A stretch of DNA of 64,000 bases from Henriciella litoralis (GTDB taxonomy: Bacteria > Pseudomonadota > Alphaproteobacteria > Caulobacterales > Hyphomonadaceae): assembly GCF_002088935.1 (NCBI RefSeq), contig NZ_NCSS01000006.1:1-64000 (forward strand), in the 5' to 3' direction. The position numbers and the translations under genes are program-made. Position 1 is the first letter of the stretch; each line of letters begins with the position of its first letter. The notes below the pieces were generated by a model. It made no database searches, was not told the DNA's origin, and saw nothing but the letters and a program-made list of their open reading frames with translations. Positions 53,337 to 62,238 of this stretch are shown here, piece by piece.

Positions 53337-54644
53337 ATGCGCGACGGCGGACGAATAGCAGCAGCGATTGAAGTCATCGGCGATGTGCTGAACCGGCATC
53401 AGCCGGTGAAGTCGGCGGCGCGCGACTGGGGCAAGCGGGCGCGGTATGCCGGGTCAAAGGACCGGGCCTTCGTGTCGGGCCTGGTGCTCGACGCGCTGCG
53501 CAAGAAAAACTCGATCGCGCATGCGATGGGCTCTGATGAGCCGCGCGCGCTGATCCTCGGCGCGCTGGCGCATGCCTGGGGCTGGGACATTCGCCGGATC
53601 GATGATGCGATGGATGAAGAGCACGCGCCGTCCAAGCTGACGCTGGAAGAGCGCGAGGCGCTGGTCATGGCGCCGGATGTGACGGCCGAGGCGCATGTCT
53701 CTGGTGATTATCCTGACTGGATGGAGCCGCACATGGCGCGCGTCTTTGGCGAAGCGCGCACGATTGAAGGCCAGGCCATGGCGGTGCGCGCGGATGTGGA
53801 TTTGCGGGTCAACACGCTGAAAGTAACCGCTGAGAAGGCCGCGGCGCCGCTGGCCTCAGCCAAGGCCGAACCGTCGACGCTGCTCAAGAACGCGTTTCAT
53901 ATCCCGGCGCGTGACCCGTCTGAGCGCGAAGCCTCGCTGGAGAGCATTCCGGCTTATTCCAAGGGCTGGGTCGAGGTGCAGGATGCGGGCTCTCAGATTG
54001 CGGCAGCGGCGGCGAATGCGCAGCCCGGCGATCAGGTGCTCGACTATTGTTCCGGCGGTGGCGGCAAGACGCTGGCGCTTGCGGCGATGATGGGCGGTAA
54101 GGGGCAGATCCATGCATATGATGTGGATGGCCGTCGGCTGTCGGCGATCATTCCGCGGCTGAAGCGGTCCGGCGCGCATAATGTGCAACTGGTCCATCCG
54201 CGTGAGCCAGAAGCGCTGGAGGCGCTGAAAGGTCAGATGGATGTCGTCTTCGTTGATGCGCCATGTACCGGCACGGGCACGTGGCGGCGCCGGCCTGATG
54301 CGAAGTGGCGGCTAAAGCCGAAGCAGCTCGAAAAGCGTATGGAAGAGCAGGCGGACATCCTTCAGAAGGCGAGCGAATTCGTGAAGCCCGGCGGGCGGCT
54401 CGTCTATGCGACCTGCTCATTCCTGATTGAGGAAGATGAGGATCAGGTCGCGGCATTTCTGGCGTCAAACGATGCGTTTGAGGAGCTGGATGCGGCAGAT
54501 GCAGTCGCAGCCTCGGGGCTGCTCACGGAAGATGGCGAAGCAGCGGTGCGCGCCGGCGCGAAGGGCGGCAAGTCTGTTCGTCTGACGCCGCATAGCGCCG
54601 GAACGGACGGCTTCTTCTTTTCGGTGATGAAGAAAGAAGCCTAG
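53337..54644 (+). CDS. RsmB/NOP-family RNA cytosine-C5 methyltransferase
   Basis: A 435-residue protein with an N-terminal NusB-like helical region (about 1-130), then an rRNA m5C methyltransferase domain: VEVQDAGSQIAAAAANAQPGD, VLDYCSGGGGKTLALA (SAM site), the first Cys in FVDAPCTGTGTWRRRPDAKWR and the catalytic Cys in YATCSFLIEEDEDQV. The RNA target (possibly 16S C967) is an inference. It is monocistronic. Confidence 0.92.
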   Translation: MRDGGRIAAAIEVIGDVLNRHQPVKSAARDWGKRARYAGSKDRAFVSGLVLDALRKKNSIAHAMGSDEPRALILGALAHAWGWDIRRIDDAMDEEHAPSKLTLEEREALVMAPDVTAEAHVSGDYPDWMEPHMARVFGEARTIEGQAMAVRADVDLRVNTLKVTAEKAAAPLASAKAEPSTLLKNAFHIPARDPSEREASLESIPAYSKGWVEVQDAGSQIAAAAANAQPGDQVLDYCSGGGGKTLALAAMMGGKGQIHAYDVDGRRLSAIIPRLKRSGAHNVQLVHPREPEALEALKGQMDVVFVDAPCTGTGTWRRRPDAKWRLKPKQLEKRMEEQADILQKASEFVKPGGRLVYATCSFLIEEDEDQVAAFLASNDAFEELDAADAVAASGLLTEDGEAAVRAGAKGGKSVRLTPHSAGTDGFFFSVMKKEA

Positions 54645-54701
54645 CACGGCTATCGCGATTGGCTTTGCGGGAACCCGAAGGGTTGGCTAAAGACTTGATC
54701 C

Positions 54702-55136
54702 ATGTTGATCCCCGTCTTTGTCATTCTAGTCTTTCCGGTCATTTTCATTGCGATGTGGCTTTTCATCATCGGCGTCTTTGCCTGGCTGGGCGGATGGCAG
54801 ACGCTCGCATCGACATATCGCGCCCCTGAAAAAGACGGGCGCACTGGCCGCACGATGTTCACAGTGACGATGGGCCGGTTCTCATTCCCGCGTGTGCATT
54901 ATCGCGGTGTGCTGCAGGTGGCCTATTCAAACGATGTGATGACGCTGTGGCCGAACGTCTTGTTCCGGTTTCGCCATCCGGCGCTGAGCCTGCCAAAGTC
55001 TGAGATGATCGTGAGGGACCGCAAGGGCTGGCTTCGCCGCTATGCCGAGGTGCGCATGAAGGCGCATCCCAAAATCCGTATCCATATGCCGATCCATCAT
55101 TTCCACTGGAGCGACATGATCGCGCCGGAGGCCTGA
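54702..55136 (+). CDS. Hypothetical membrane-anchored protein
   Basis: A 144-residue protein with one long N-terminal hydrophobic segment (VFVILVFPVIFIAMWLFIIGVFAWLGGW) and a basic, beta-rich cytoplasmic-like remainder (VHYRGVLQVAYSNDVMTLWP, VRDRKGWLRRYAEVRMKAHP), ending HMPIHHFHW. It starts 57 bp after the RsmB-like gene. No family is known to me. Confidence 0.65.
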   Translation: MLIPVFVILVFPVIFIAMWLFIIGVFAWLGGWQTLASTYRAPEKDGRTGRTMFTVTMGRFSFPRVHYRGVLQVAYSNDVMTLWPNVLFRFRHPALSLPKSEMIVRDRKGWLRRYAEVRMKAHPKIRIHMPIHHFHWSDMIAPEA

Positions 55137-55161
55137 TGTGAGGCCGACGGTGCTGGCTGCG

Positions 55162-56157
55162 CTAGGCCACTGTTCCGGCGGCCTGCTGGCTGGATTCGGC
55201 ATTCCGCAGCAATTCGACCTGTCTGTCGTTCAGGCGACGGCGAAGTTTGGCGCCGACATAGGATGAATTGCGCCAGCGAACCTTCAATCTGAGCCATTGC
55301 CCGTCAAGCAGAAGGCGGATGTTACGCGCTTTGCCGAGTTCGCCATCATGTTTCAGCTTGATGCCGGCCTCCGTGAAGTCGACGATGATCCCGGCAAACT
55401 CGACTTTGCCCCTGCGGACGCGAACAGGCTTATAGCAGGTCTGGCGTTCCTGGCGCCGTCTTGGCCGATGACGACGGCGTCTGGCCCAGAGGCCGAGGCT
55501 GAGGCCGAGCAGGGCGAGCAAGGCGAGCACAATCTGGGCGATCCAGCCCCCGGAGATATCCAGGCCTTGAGCGGATTGGACGGGGGCCTGGCTATGGCCA
55601 GATGTCCGGCCTCCAGAGGGAGGCGCATCGCCGATTGGCCCGAGGGACTGGGAGGTGGGAGGGTCGTTAGCAGCTGGCTGAGGGGCGGGCGAGGACAATC
55701 GCGCTTCAAGTAGCGGCGCCTCAATATAAGCGCGCAAATCCTTGTCCGGGGCACAGGCGTGACGCGCCTGCAGCTGGACGAGCGCCGGGCCGAGGTCTGG
55801 AGAGGTCGATGTCTGGACAAGACCTGCGGCCTCGTCCGCGGCGCCGCTCCGATAAGATGTCACGGCGCTCTGAAGTTTCCCGATATAGGCCTGCACCGCG
55901 GCGTGTTCCTGATCGAACACTTCAAGGTCTATTCCGCTATAGAGCGGGTCCAGGGAGACCTGCGCGAGATCTGTTTCGAGCGCTGACATCTGATCCGCGT
56001 AGAGGCCTTGTTCAGCTTCCGGGGCGGCCTGCAGGGTGCGAACGGTTGAGACGGTGCGCAGCAAATGATCGAAGGCCACACAGGGAGTTTCTGCGACTGC
56101 CAGTTCGGCAAGCGCCAGATGAAACCCTCCAAAAATTGCGACATGTCTTCCCGTCAT
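55162..56157 (-). CDS. Membrane-anchored PilZ-like protein
   Basis: A 331-residue protein. The N-terminal roughly 200 residues are probably periplasmic (hydrophobic start FGGFHLALAELAVAETP, helical region with two Cys). A membrane helix follows at about 204-222 (WIAQIVLALLALLGLSLGLW), then a basic stretch (RRRRHRPRRRQERQ) and a C-terminal PilZ-like domain (about 236-305). The c-di-GMP motifs of PilZ are RxxxR, here RRRQER-like, and DxSxxG, here VDFTEAG with Thr instead of Ser. Binding is plausible but uncertain. With a GGDEF-EAL gene 8 kb away it suggests local c-di-GMP signalling. The start is the first ATG; no strong ribosome binding site is seen. Confidence 0.78.
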   Translation of the reverse strand: MTGRHVAIFGGFHLALAELAVAETPCVAFDHLLRTVSTVRTLQAAPEAEQGLYADQMSALETDLAQVSLDPLYSGIDLEVFDQEHAAVQAYIGKLQSAVTSYRSGAADEAAGLVQTSTSPDLGPALVQLQARHACAPDKDLRAYIEAPLLEARLSSPAPQPAANDPPTSQSLGPIGDAPPSGGRTSGHSQAPVQSAQGLDISGGWIAQIVLALLALLGLSLGLWARRRRHRPRRRQERQTCYKPVRVRRGKVEFAGIIVDFTEAGIKLKHDGELGKARNIRLLLDGQWLRLKVRWRNSSYVGAKLRRRLNDRQVELLRNAESSQQAAGTVA

Positions 56158-56364
56158 ACCAGCAGCAGGCGCTGAAAACCTTGCTGGCTGGTTAATTTGG
56201 CCGAAACTGTGTCAGTTAATGAGCTGTTATTAAACGTAAAAAATTAAAAACTCGGGCGTCGGCTACGGCATTGAGCGGCTCAGCCTGTTGTGGATATTAC
56301 TTCCGCCTGACTCTTGCCTGTTTCAGCCCTTCCAGCCAAACCGATAAACGGGTAGGAGGCTCGC
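56158..56364 (+). promoter_or_regulatory. Divergent region between the PilZ-like gene and guaA
   Basis: A 207-bp region with an AT-rich patch near 56215-56245 (TTATTAAACGTAAAAAATTAAAAA), a likely promoter area. GTAGGAGG lies 8 nt before the guaA start. No riboswitch fold was recognised. Confidence 0.35.
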
Positions 56365-57945
56365 ATGGCCAGTTCACACGATTCCGTCGCTGACAAGCAC
56401 GAGCACGTCCTGATTGTCGATTTCGGCTCTCAGGTCACCCAGCTGATCGCAAGACGTCTGCGCGAGAGCGGCGTCTATTGCGAAATCCATCCCTTCAACA
56501 AGGTCGACAAGGCGTTCATTGATGCCTTCGAACCAAAGGCGATCATCCTGTCGGGCGGACCGGCAAGCGTCTACGCCGATGATGCGCCGATGGCCGATCA
56601 GGCGATCTTTGAGGCGGGCGCGCCGGTGCTCGGTATTTGTTATGGCCAGCAGGTGATGATGCACCAGCTGGGCGGGCGTGTTGAAGGCGGCACCAGCCGT
56701 GAGTTTGGCCGCGCCTTTATCGAGAAGGTGGTGGACGATCCGTTCCTCAATGGCCTGCTGGAAAGCGGCGAGCATGAGCAGGTCTGGATGAGCCATGGTG
56801 ACCATGTCGCCGAAATGGCCCCTGGCTTTGGCGTCATCGCAAAGTCGCCCGGTGCGCCCTATGCGATTATCGCGGACCCGGAGCGGCGCTTTTACGGCAC
56901 GCAGTTCCATCCCGAAGTGGTCCACACGACCAACGGCACCCGGCTCTTGCGCAACTTCACCCATGATGTCGCCGGGCTGACCGGGGACTGGACGATGGCC
57001 GCTTACCGGGCTGAGGCGATCGAGAAGATCCGCGCGCAGGTCGGCAAGGGCCGTGTGATCTGCGGGCTGTCTGGCGGCGTTGATTCATCGGTTGCGGCTG
57101 TGTTGATCCATGAAGCGATTGGTGACCAGTTGACCTGCGTCTATGTCGATCACGGCCTGATGCGAATGAATGAAAGCGAGCAGGTCGTCGGCCTCTTCCG
57201 CGACCATTACAATATCCCGTTGGTGCATGTGGACGCGTCCGATCTGTTCCTCGGTGAACTTGAAGGCGTCAGCGACCCGGAGACGAAGCGCAAGACAATC
57301 GGACGCCTGTTCATCGATGTGTTCGAGGCTGAAGCCAAGAAGATTGGCGGGGCTGATTTCCTCGCGCAGGGCACGCTCTATCCGGATGTGATCGAAAGCG
57401 TGTCGCCGACGGGCGGGCCAAGCGTCACGATCAAGAGCCACCACAATGTTGGCGGCCTGCCTGAGCGCATGAACATGAAACTGGTCGAGCCGCTGCGTGA
57501 GCTGTTCAAGGATGAGGTCCGCGCGCTGGGCCGAGAGCTTGGCCTGCCGGAAGCCTTCGTCGGACGCCATCCCTTCCCTGGGCCAGGCCTCGCGATCCGT
57601 ATTCCGGGCGAGATCACCCGCGAGAAAGCCGACACGCTGCGCAAGGCCGACGCGATCTATATCGAAGAGATCAAGAATGCCGGGCTCTATGATGAGATCT
57701 GGCAGGCGTTCTCTGTGCTGCTGCCGGTCAACACGGTCGGCGTGATGGGCGATGTGCGCACCTATGAAGCGGTGCTGGCGCTGCGCGCCGTAACGTCCAC
57801 CGATGGTATGACGGCAGACTATTATCCGTTCGAGCACGCTTTCCTTGGCCGCGTCGCGACGCGCATCATCAACGAAGTGAGCGGCGTGAACCGGGTCGTC
57901 TATGACGTGACCAGCAAGCCGCCCGGCACGATTGAGTGGGAATGA
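56365..57945 (+). CDS. guaA: GMP synthase (glutamine-hydrolysing)
   Basis: A 526-residue enzyme that aminates XMP to GMP. The glutamine amidotransferase domain (about 12-200) has the nucleophile in VLGICYGQQ and FHPEVVH. The ATP pyrophosphatase P-loop is LSGGVDSSV, and the C-terminal dimerisation domain contains [14 protein letters not shown] and ends PPGTIEWE, as in the whole family. The GuaB product XMP feeds it. Confidence 0.98.
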   Translation: MASSHDSVADKHEHVLIVDFGSQVTQLIARRLRESGVYCEIHPFNKVDKAFIDAFEPKAIILSGGPASVYADDAPMADQAIFEAGAPVLGICYGQQVMMHQLGGRVEGGTSREFGRAFIEKVVDDPFLNGLLESGEHEQVWMSHGDHVAEMAPGFGVIAKSPGAPYAIIADPERRFYGTQFHPEVVHTTNGTRLLRNFTHDVAGLTGDWTMAAYRAEAIEKIRAQVGKGRVICGLSGGVDSSVAAVLIHEAIGDQLTCVYVDHGLMRMNESEQVVGLFRDHYNIPLVHVDASDLFLGELEGVSDPETKRKTIGRLFIDVFEAEAKKIGGADFLAQGTLYPDVIESVSPTGGPSVTIKSHHNVGGLPERMNMKLVEPLRELFKDEVRALGRELGLPEAFVGRHPFPGPGLAIRIPGEITREKADTLRKADAIYIEEIKNAGLYDEIWQAFSVLLPVNTVGVMGDVRTYEAVLALRAVTSTDGMTADYYPFEHAFLGRVATRIINEVSGVNRVVYDVTSKPPGTIEWE

Positions 57946-58186
57946 TCCGAGGTCTCTCGCGACTTATCGGGTCCGATTGCCGTCCAGCGTTTGCATGTGA
58001 CGGTATCGGCTGACGGTATCCACCCGGCCTCGCTCATTCCATTTTGGGCTGGGGAAAGGTGGAATCGCTGGCGACCGCCCGCGAAAGGCTCAGGGATGCA
58101 AACTGCTGATAGAGCAGGGCGAGTCTTCCGCCACGGAAAAGAAGCGGGAAAAGCAACGCCGCTTCAAAGGCGGGACGTTTGAGGAG

Positions 58187-58540
58187 ATGGCGACGGCCGG
58201 GCTCGCGCGGGAGGCAATCGCTGACAGTCCGCGGGACATGCGCCGAGCTATCCTCGAGCGCGACTCGATCGCGGTGATCGGGAACTCGCCCATCCTTTCG
58301 AGAGATCGTTGCTTTCAACCGGATCCGGCGTCTCAAGCCCCGCTCTTCGCCATCGGCAATGATGAGGAAGACCCGGCCTGCCTCCTTGCGCGGGCGGCGA
58401 ATGTCGCAACAACAGGAGCGCTCGAGGCGGCCCGGTGCCAGTTCGAAGAGTCGCTCGCAAGCGTCTCGGTCGCCGATTTGACTGCCGACTGGCGCCCGGA
58501 AATGGCGGATTGCGGCTCGAATTCTGACGAAAGGAAATAA
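58187..58540 (+). CDS. Uncertain hypothetical frame, possibly a gene fragment
   Basis: A 117-residue frame with high third-position GC and reasonable composition (ATAGLAREAIADSPRDMRRA, then CLLARAANVATTGALEAARC). The frame stays open upstream to about 58041 without a good start codon (EKKREKQ and RFKGGTFEE precede the ATG), which suggests that the 5' end of an older gene was lost. Another frame reads VESLATARERLRDANC just before, consistent with a frameshift. No family is recognised. It abuts the IS6 remnant. Confidence 0.3.
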   Translation: MATAGLAREAIADSPRDMRRAILERDSIAVIGNSPILSRDRCFQPDPASQAPLFAIGNDEEDPACLLARAANVATTGALEAARCQFEESLASVSVADLTADWRPEMADCGSNSDERK

Positions 58541-58549
58541 TGATCTGAC

Positions 58550-58968
58550 TCAATTGACGGGCATCCAATTGAAATCGATTTTCTCTGGCATGTCATGGGC
58601 GTCGATGACGCCAAGCTCAAGAATCAGGCCATGTCGATAAGAATGAGTGTCAGGATGCCTGAGGAAACGGCTGAGCTCCCTGTCCCGATATTGCCCCTTG
58701 CATTGCCTGCAAAGCGGCTCCGTTGTCTCGTGTTTTCGTAACGTAGCTTTCGAGGGCCGGACAAAGATAGTGGGTCTCACCGTTGATCCACACAGAGCCT
58801 CACGCTTTCGTGGCAAACGTCGTCGCCGCGTTCATGGAGCATGTGTTCGACATTGCGAAGCGAAAGCGGAAAGCGCACGTACATCATGACTGCAGGCTGG
58901 ATGGTTTCGGGCGACGTCTTGAAGTAGCGGAATGGATTTCGAGGTATGCAGCGATGAAAAACGGTATG
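58550..58968 (-). pseudogene. Decayed IS6-family transposase remnant
   Basis: Reading the minus strand in successive frames gives IS6-family transposase pieces. At 58968-58780, NPFRYFKTSPETIQPAVMMY, then VRFPLSLRNVEHMLHERGDD and HESVRL, before a stop at 58777-58779. In another frame (58781-58650), GETHYL, then LESYVTKTRD and AALQAM, ending at a second stop. A third frame to 58550 (SYRHGLILELGVIDAHD) may be the following part. There is no start codon, a stretch around the first catalytic Asp is missing, and the C-terminal DDE region is gone, so it cannot be active. The element probably inserted and decayed in place. Confidence 0.75.
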
Positions 58969-59075
58969 GGTTAGCCGCTCAATCGCCCCATTCCCCTGAC
59001 GATCTCAGTGAGTTCAAGATCAGCTCCTCTGGCCGCAAGTGCCTTGCCTTGAGGCGCTATGGCGACCCTGGGTTT

Positions 59076-60389
59076 TCATGCCGCTTTTGTCTGATCTATC
59101 CGGCGATGCATAAACCAGGCGAAAATCATGGCCATGATGGTCGCTCCAATCGCCGTGAGTGCCATTGCATTGGGTAAGGATTGTGCCCCGCCAATCTGAT
59201 CGCTGAGGCGCGCAACGACGACAGGGCCGAGCCCTTGCCCGAGCAATCCGAGAGAAAGCAGATGCGTCGCCATCAATCTCGCGCGCATTGCGGGTGGCGA
59301 AGCCTCCTGAATGACGATGGCAGGCATCACCATCGCCGCGGACAGGAACATATAGGTGACCCCCAGACTGATGAGGAACACCACCGTCTGACCTGACATC
59401 AATCCGAAGGTCAGCGAAGCGCCTGCAAGCAACGCAGCAATCCCAATCACAAAGGGTGTATTGCTGCCGCCAAGACCGGCAGCCAGTCGCCGGACGATCA
59501 GAGGACCGCACACTGTGCCCACAATGCCAGCTGGGACGCCGACTGAACCGAGTACGATACCAGCTTCTGATAATCCAAAGGAATAGGTTCGAACCAGAAG
59601 AGTCGGGGCCCAGGACAGCAAGCCCATAGCAAGCGCGGCAAGTGTGCCGACGCTCAGGAACATCAGGACAAAGAAGCGCCCTTCGTGGAGAAGGTACGAC
59701 AGGACTTGCTGTGCAGTCGCAATGGGTACCGCCCCTTCATTCTGGACGGCACGGCTTGGCGGGCCAATCAGCAATCCGGCGATAAGCGCGAGAAATAAAC
59801 CCGGCGTTCCGACGATAATCAGGGTTGTGCGCCAGACATCCATACTTATAGCGGCAGAGAGATGTGTCGCGGCGTCTACGGCAAGGCCTCCGATAAAGAA
59901 TGAACCCGACCCCATGAGTATGCCGACCGCCATATATATACTGGTCGGCAATGCTCGCTGCGCTTTGGGAAACATGTCGGCAATCACAGCAATAGCGACA
60001 GGCGTCAGTGCGGCCTCTCCGACCGCCACGCCAAGACGACCAATGGCGAGATGTAAAAAGCTATCGGCAAAGCCGGATCCAATTGTGGAGACACTCCACA
60101 ATGTGACCCCGCCAACCAATACCAACCGTCTTGCGCCTGCATCAACGAAATGGGCAAGCGGCAAACCGATCAGCACATAGACAAGCGCAAATCCGATCCC
60201 GATGAGCAGCCCGATTTGCGTGTCGCTGATGCCGAGGTCCTGGGTGACGGGGTCGACAAGGAGCGCAAGGATCATCCGGTCAACAAAGGAGATGACATAG
60301 AGCGCACACAGCACTGCCACGGCGCTCCACGCCAAAGCTGCTGATTGCGGTTTTCCGAGGCTGACCGGACCGGAAATACTAGCCGGCAT
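59076..60389 (-). CDS. MFS transporter (spinster-like)
   Basis: A 437-residue, 12-helix major facilitator. The first helices include LCALYVISFVDRMILALLVDP and the LLIGIGFALVYVLIGLPLAHFVD segment; the loop 2-3 motif is ADAGARRLVLVGG-like and reduced. It resembles spinster-type MFS proteins that move organic acids or lipids; the substrate is unknown. It is last in the operon with CoA-transferase and ferredoxin oxidoreductase genes, so it may import the aromatic or keto acid they use (inference). It overlaps the VOC gene by 11 bp. Confidence 0.9.
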   Translation of the reverse strand: MPASISGPVSLGKPQSAALAWSAVAVLCALYVISFVDRMILALLVDPVTQDLGISDTQIGLLIGIGFALVYVLIGLPLAHFVDAGARRLVLVGGVTLWSVSTIGSGFADSFLHLAIGRLGVAVGEAALTPVAIAVIADMFPKAQRALPTSIYMAVGILMGSGSFFIGGLAVDAATHLSAAISMDVWRTTLIIVGTPGLFLALIAGLLIGPPSRAVQNEGAVPIATAQQVLSYLLHEGRFFVLMFLSVGTLAALAMGLLSWAPTLLVRTYSFGLSEAGIVLGSVGVPAGIVGTVCGPLIVRRLAAGLGGSNTPFVIGIAALLAGASLTFGLMSGQTVVFLISLGVTYMFLSAAMVMPAIVIQEASPPAMRARLMATHLLSLGLLGQGLGPVVVARLSDQIGGAQSLPNAMALTAIGATIMAMIFAWFMHRRIDQTKAA

Positions 60390-60879
60390 TTTCGGATTTC
60401 CACTTTTCGTAGATTTCCGAAATTTTCATGGGCCAGCCTATCGGGTTCTCTTCAAATGGAGGATCCATTTCTGGAATCGTGGCAATTCCCTCCGCATAGG
60501 AAGGATAGGTTTCAGACCACAGCTCGATGAGATTCTGATCCGGGTCGCGGACATAGATGCCTTTGCCCAGCCTGTGGTCTATGGCCTTTTCAGCTGATGC
60601 ACCTGCGGCGAGCGCGCGGTCGTAGATCCTCATGGAGTTGTCAAAAGAGCCCGTGTCAATTGCAAAGTGATAGAGGCCGACTTTCTTGACTTGCGGCGGG
60701 CCGAAGTCCTTGGCGGCCTGGGCCAAAGCCAGGTCGTGATGTTTTTCCCCGAAGCTCAAGGCGAAAAAGCGCCCCGGTGAACTCGCGAGCACGCGCATGC
60801 CAAATACGTTGACATACCAGTCGGCAGTCTTCTGAACATCGGCACAATATAAAGCTACATGGGTGATGAATGGCGTCAT
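60379..60879 (-). CDS. VOC (glyoxalase/extradiol dioxygenase-like) protein
   Basis: A 166-residue vicinal-oxygen-chelate protein of two beta-alpha-beta-beta-beta modules: THVALYCADVQKTADWYVNVFG with a His metal ligand, VGLYHFAIDTGSF with a second His, and the YVRDPDQNLIELW C-terminal Glu ligand. Together these could form a 2-His-1-carboxylate iron or other metal site. It may be a ring-cleaving dioxygenase or an isomerase; the operon context suggests aromatic-derived substrates. It lies 19 bp downstream of the CoA-transferase subunit gene and overlaps the MFS gene by 11 bp. Confidence 0.88.
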   Translation of the reverse strand: MTPFITHVALYCADVQKTADWYVNVFGMRVLASSPGRFFALSFGEKHHDLALAQAAKDFGPPQVKKVGLYHFAIDTGSFDNSMRIYDRALAAGASAEKAIDHRLGKGIYVRDPDQNLIELWSETYPSYAEGIATIPEMDPPFEENPIGWPMKISEIYEKWKSENAG

Positions 60880-60898
60880 TCTGGCTTCCTCCTATTCG

Positions 60899-61537
60899 TT
60901 AATCTTTATGAAGCGGGGCGGCGGTGATGCTTTGCAGGCCCTCGAAATCCGTGCCGAAAATCCTTCGGACGATGAGCCGGTCATCGATGACATCGATGAC
61001 GGCGTGATCGGTGTAGATGCGATGCACCGCGCCTCGCGCTGTCAGCGGCAATGTGCACTCGGTTACGATTTTTGGTCTCCCGTTTCGAGTGACGTGCTCC
61101 ATCATCACAAACACCCGGCGAGCGCCTGCTGCGAGGTCCATTGCGCCGCCGACTCCCGGAACGCCCTGTTTGTCTCCGAGCGACCAGTTGGCGAGATCGC
61201 CGGCCTCGGAGACCTGGAAGGCGCCAAGTACAGCTGCATCCAGGTGGCCTCCGCGTACGATGGCGAACGAGGTTGCGTGATCGAAATAGGAGCCCCCTTC
61301 GAGGAGGGTCACCGGCTGTTTGCCGGCATTGATGAGAAAGTCGGGCTGCGCCTTGCCCGGCGCTGGCCGAGGGCCCATACCGAGAATGCCGTTCTCGCTG
61401 TGCAGTATGACTTCACGGCCTGCGGGAATCGCATCGGCGACACTTGTGGGAAGGCCGATGCCGAGGTTGACATGCCAACCCTCCAAAAGATCGTCGGCGA
61501 CGACTTTCGCCAGTTCCGCGTGTGTCAGAGGCGTCAT
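60899..61537 (-). CDS. CoA-transferase subunit B
   Basis: A 212-residue beta subunit of a family I CoA-transferase (3-oxoacid/3-oxoadipate type). The catalytic Glu is in ILHSENGILGMGP; VNLGIGLPT starts the domain, and GGAMDLAAGARRVFVMMEH is the usual core. It overlaps subunit A by 4 nt. It transfers CoA between succinyl-CoA and a keto acid; the exact acid cannot be told from sequence alone. Confidence 0.93.
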   Translation of the reverse strand: MTPLTHAELAKVVADDLLEGWHVNLGIGLPTSVADAIPAGREVILHSENGILGMGPRPAPGKAQPDFLINAGKQPVTLLEGGSYFDHATSFAIVRGGHLDAAVLGAFQVSEAGDLANWSLGDKQGVPGVGGAMDLAAGARRVFVMMEHVTRNGRPKIVTECTLPLTARGAVHRIYTDHAVIDVIDDRLIVRRIFGTDFEGLQSITAAPLHKD

Positions 61538-62238
61538 GACCGGGCCTCCATCAGAAGACGGGCTTCACTCACAGGCGCCGGTATGTGGACGAGCGAATGG
61601 ACGAATATGCCGGGGGTGACGATTGCCTCCGGGTCAAGGTCACCCAGTTCCGCACGATCGGTGACTTGAGCGATGGTCCGGTCGGCTGCCATCGCCATGA
61701 CCGGATTGAAATTGCGTGCGGCTGCCCGATAGGTGAGGTTTCCCCACCGGTCCGCAGACTGAGCCTTGATGAGGGCGACATGACCGCGAATGGGGGCTTC
61801 GAGAACGTAATCGATCCCGTTGATGCGCCGGGTTTCCTTTCCCTCCGCGAGCAGGGTTCCGACGCCTGTTCTCGTAAAGAAGCCGCCAAGGCCCGCACCG
61901 CCTGCGCGGATGGCTTCGGCTAGTGTGCCCTGTGGAAAAAGCTCCAGTTCAATCTTTCCGCTCTCATATAGATCCCGGAATATGTGCGAGGCTGATCCTT
62001 TGGGGAAAGAGCACGTGATCCTCCGGACCCGGCCAGTGGACAGCAGCCGGGCGATGCCGATTTCACCATTTCCAGCATTGTTGAGCACAAGTTTGAGATC
62101 GCCAGCACCGGACTCGATCAGGGCGTCGACCAGCTCGCTCGGAATGCCCGCTTCGCCGAACCCGCCAATCAGGATGGTGGACCCGTCGGCGACGGGGCCG
62201 AGGGCTTCGGCGGGGGTTGCGCAAAACTTGTCGATCAT
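61534..62238 (-). CDS. CoA-transferase subunit A
   Basis: A 234-residue alpha subunit with the ILIGGFGEAGIPSELVDALI glycine-rich start, FPKGSASHIFRDLYESGKIELELFPQGTLAE and the GGFFTRTGVGT loop, all signature parts of ScoA/PcaI. It is coupled to subunit B (ATGA overlap) and to the ferredoxin oxidoreductase gene upstream (4-nt overlap). The heterodimer probably activates the keto acid handled by the same operon. Confidence 0.93.
   Translation of the reverse strand: MIDKFCATPAEALGPVADGSTILIGGFGEAGIPSELVDALIESGAGDLKLVLNNAGNGEIGIARLLSTGRVRRITCSFPKGSASHIFRDLYESGKIELELFPQGTLAEAIRAGGAGLGGFFTRTGVGTLLAEGKETRRINGIDYVLEAPIRGHVALIKAQSADRWGNLTYRAAARNFNPVMAMAADRTIAQVTDRAELGDLDPEAIVTPGIFVHSLVHIPAPVSEARLLMEARS

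Larger units (their letters stand above)
57946..59075. other. Gene-poor stretch with decayed sequences
   Basis: A 1130-bp region between guaA and the MFS gene. It holds a plausible GC-biased frame at 58187-58540, an IS6-family transposase remnant at 58550-58968, and otherwise no coding signal. It is a graveyard of inserted or decayed DNA. Confidence 0.5.

Noticed and set aside
58647..58974. Plus-strand frames of 80 and 63 residues after guaA
   Set aside because: They are the opposite strand of the decayed IS6 transposase; the minus-strand reading gives the recognisable family.
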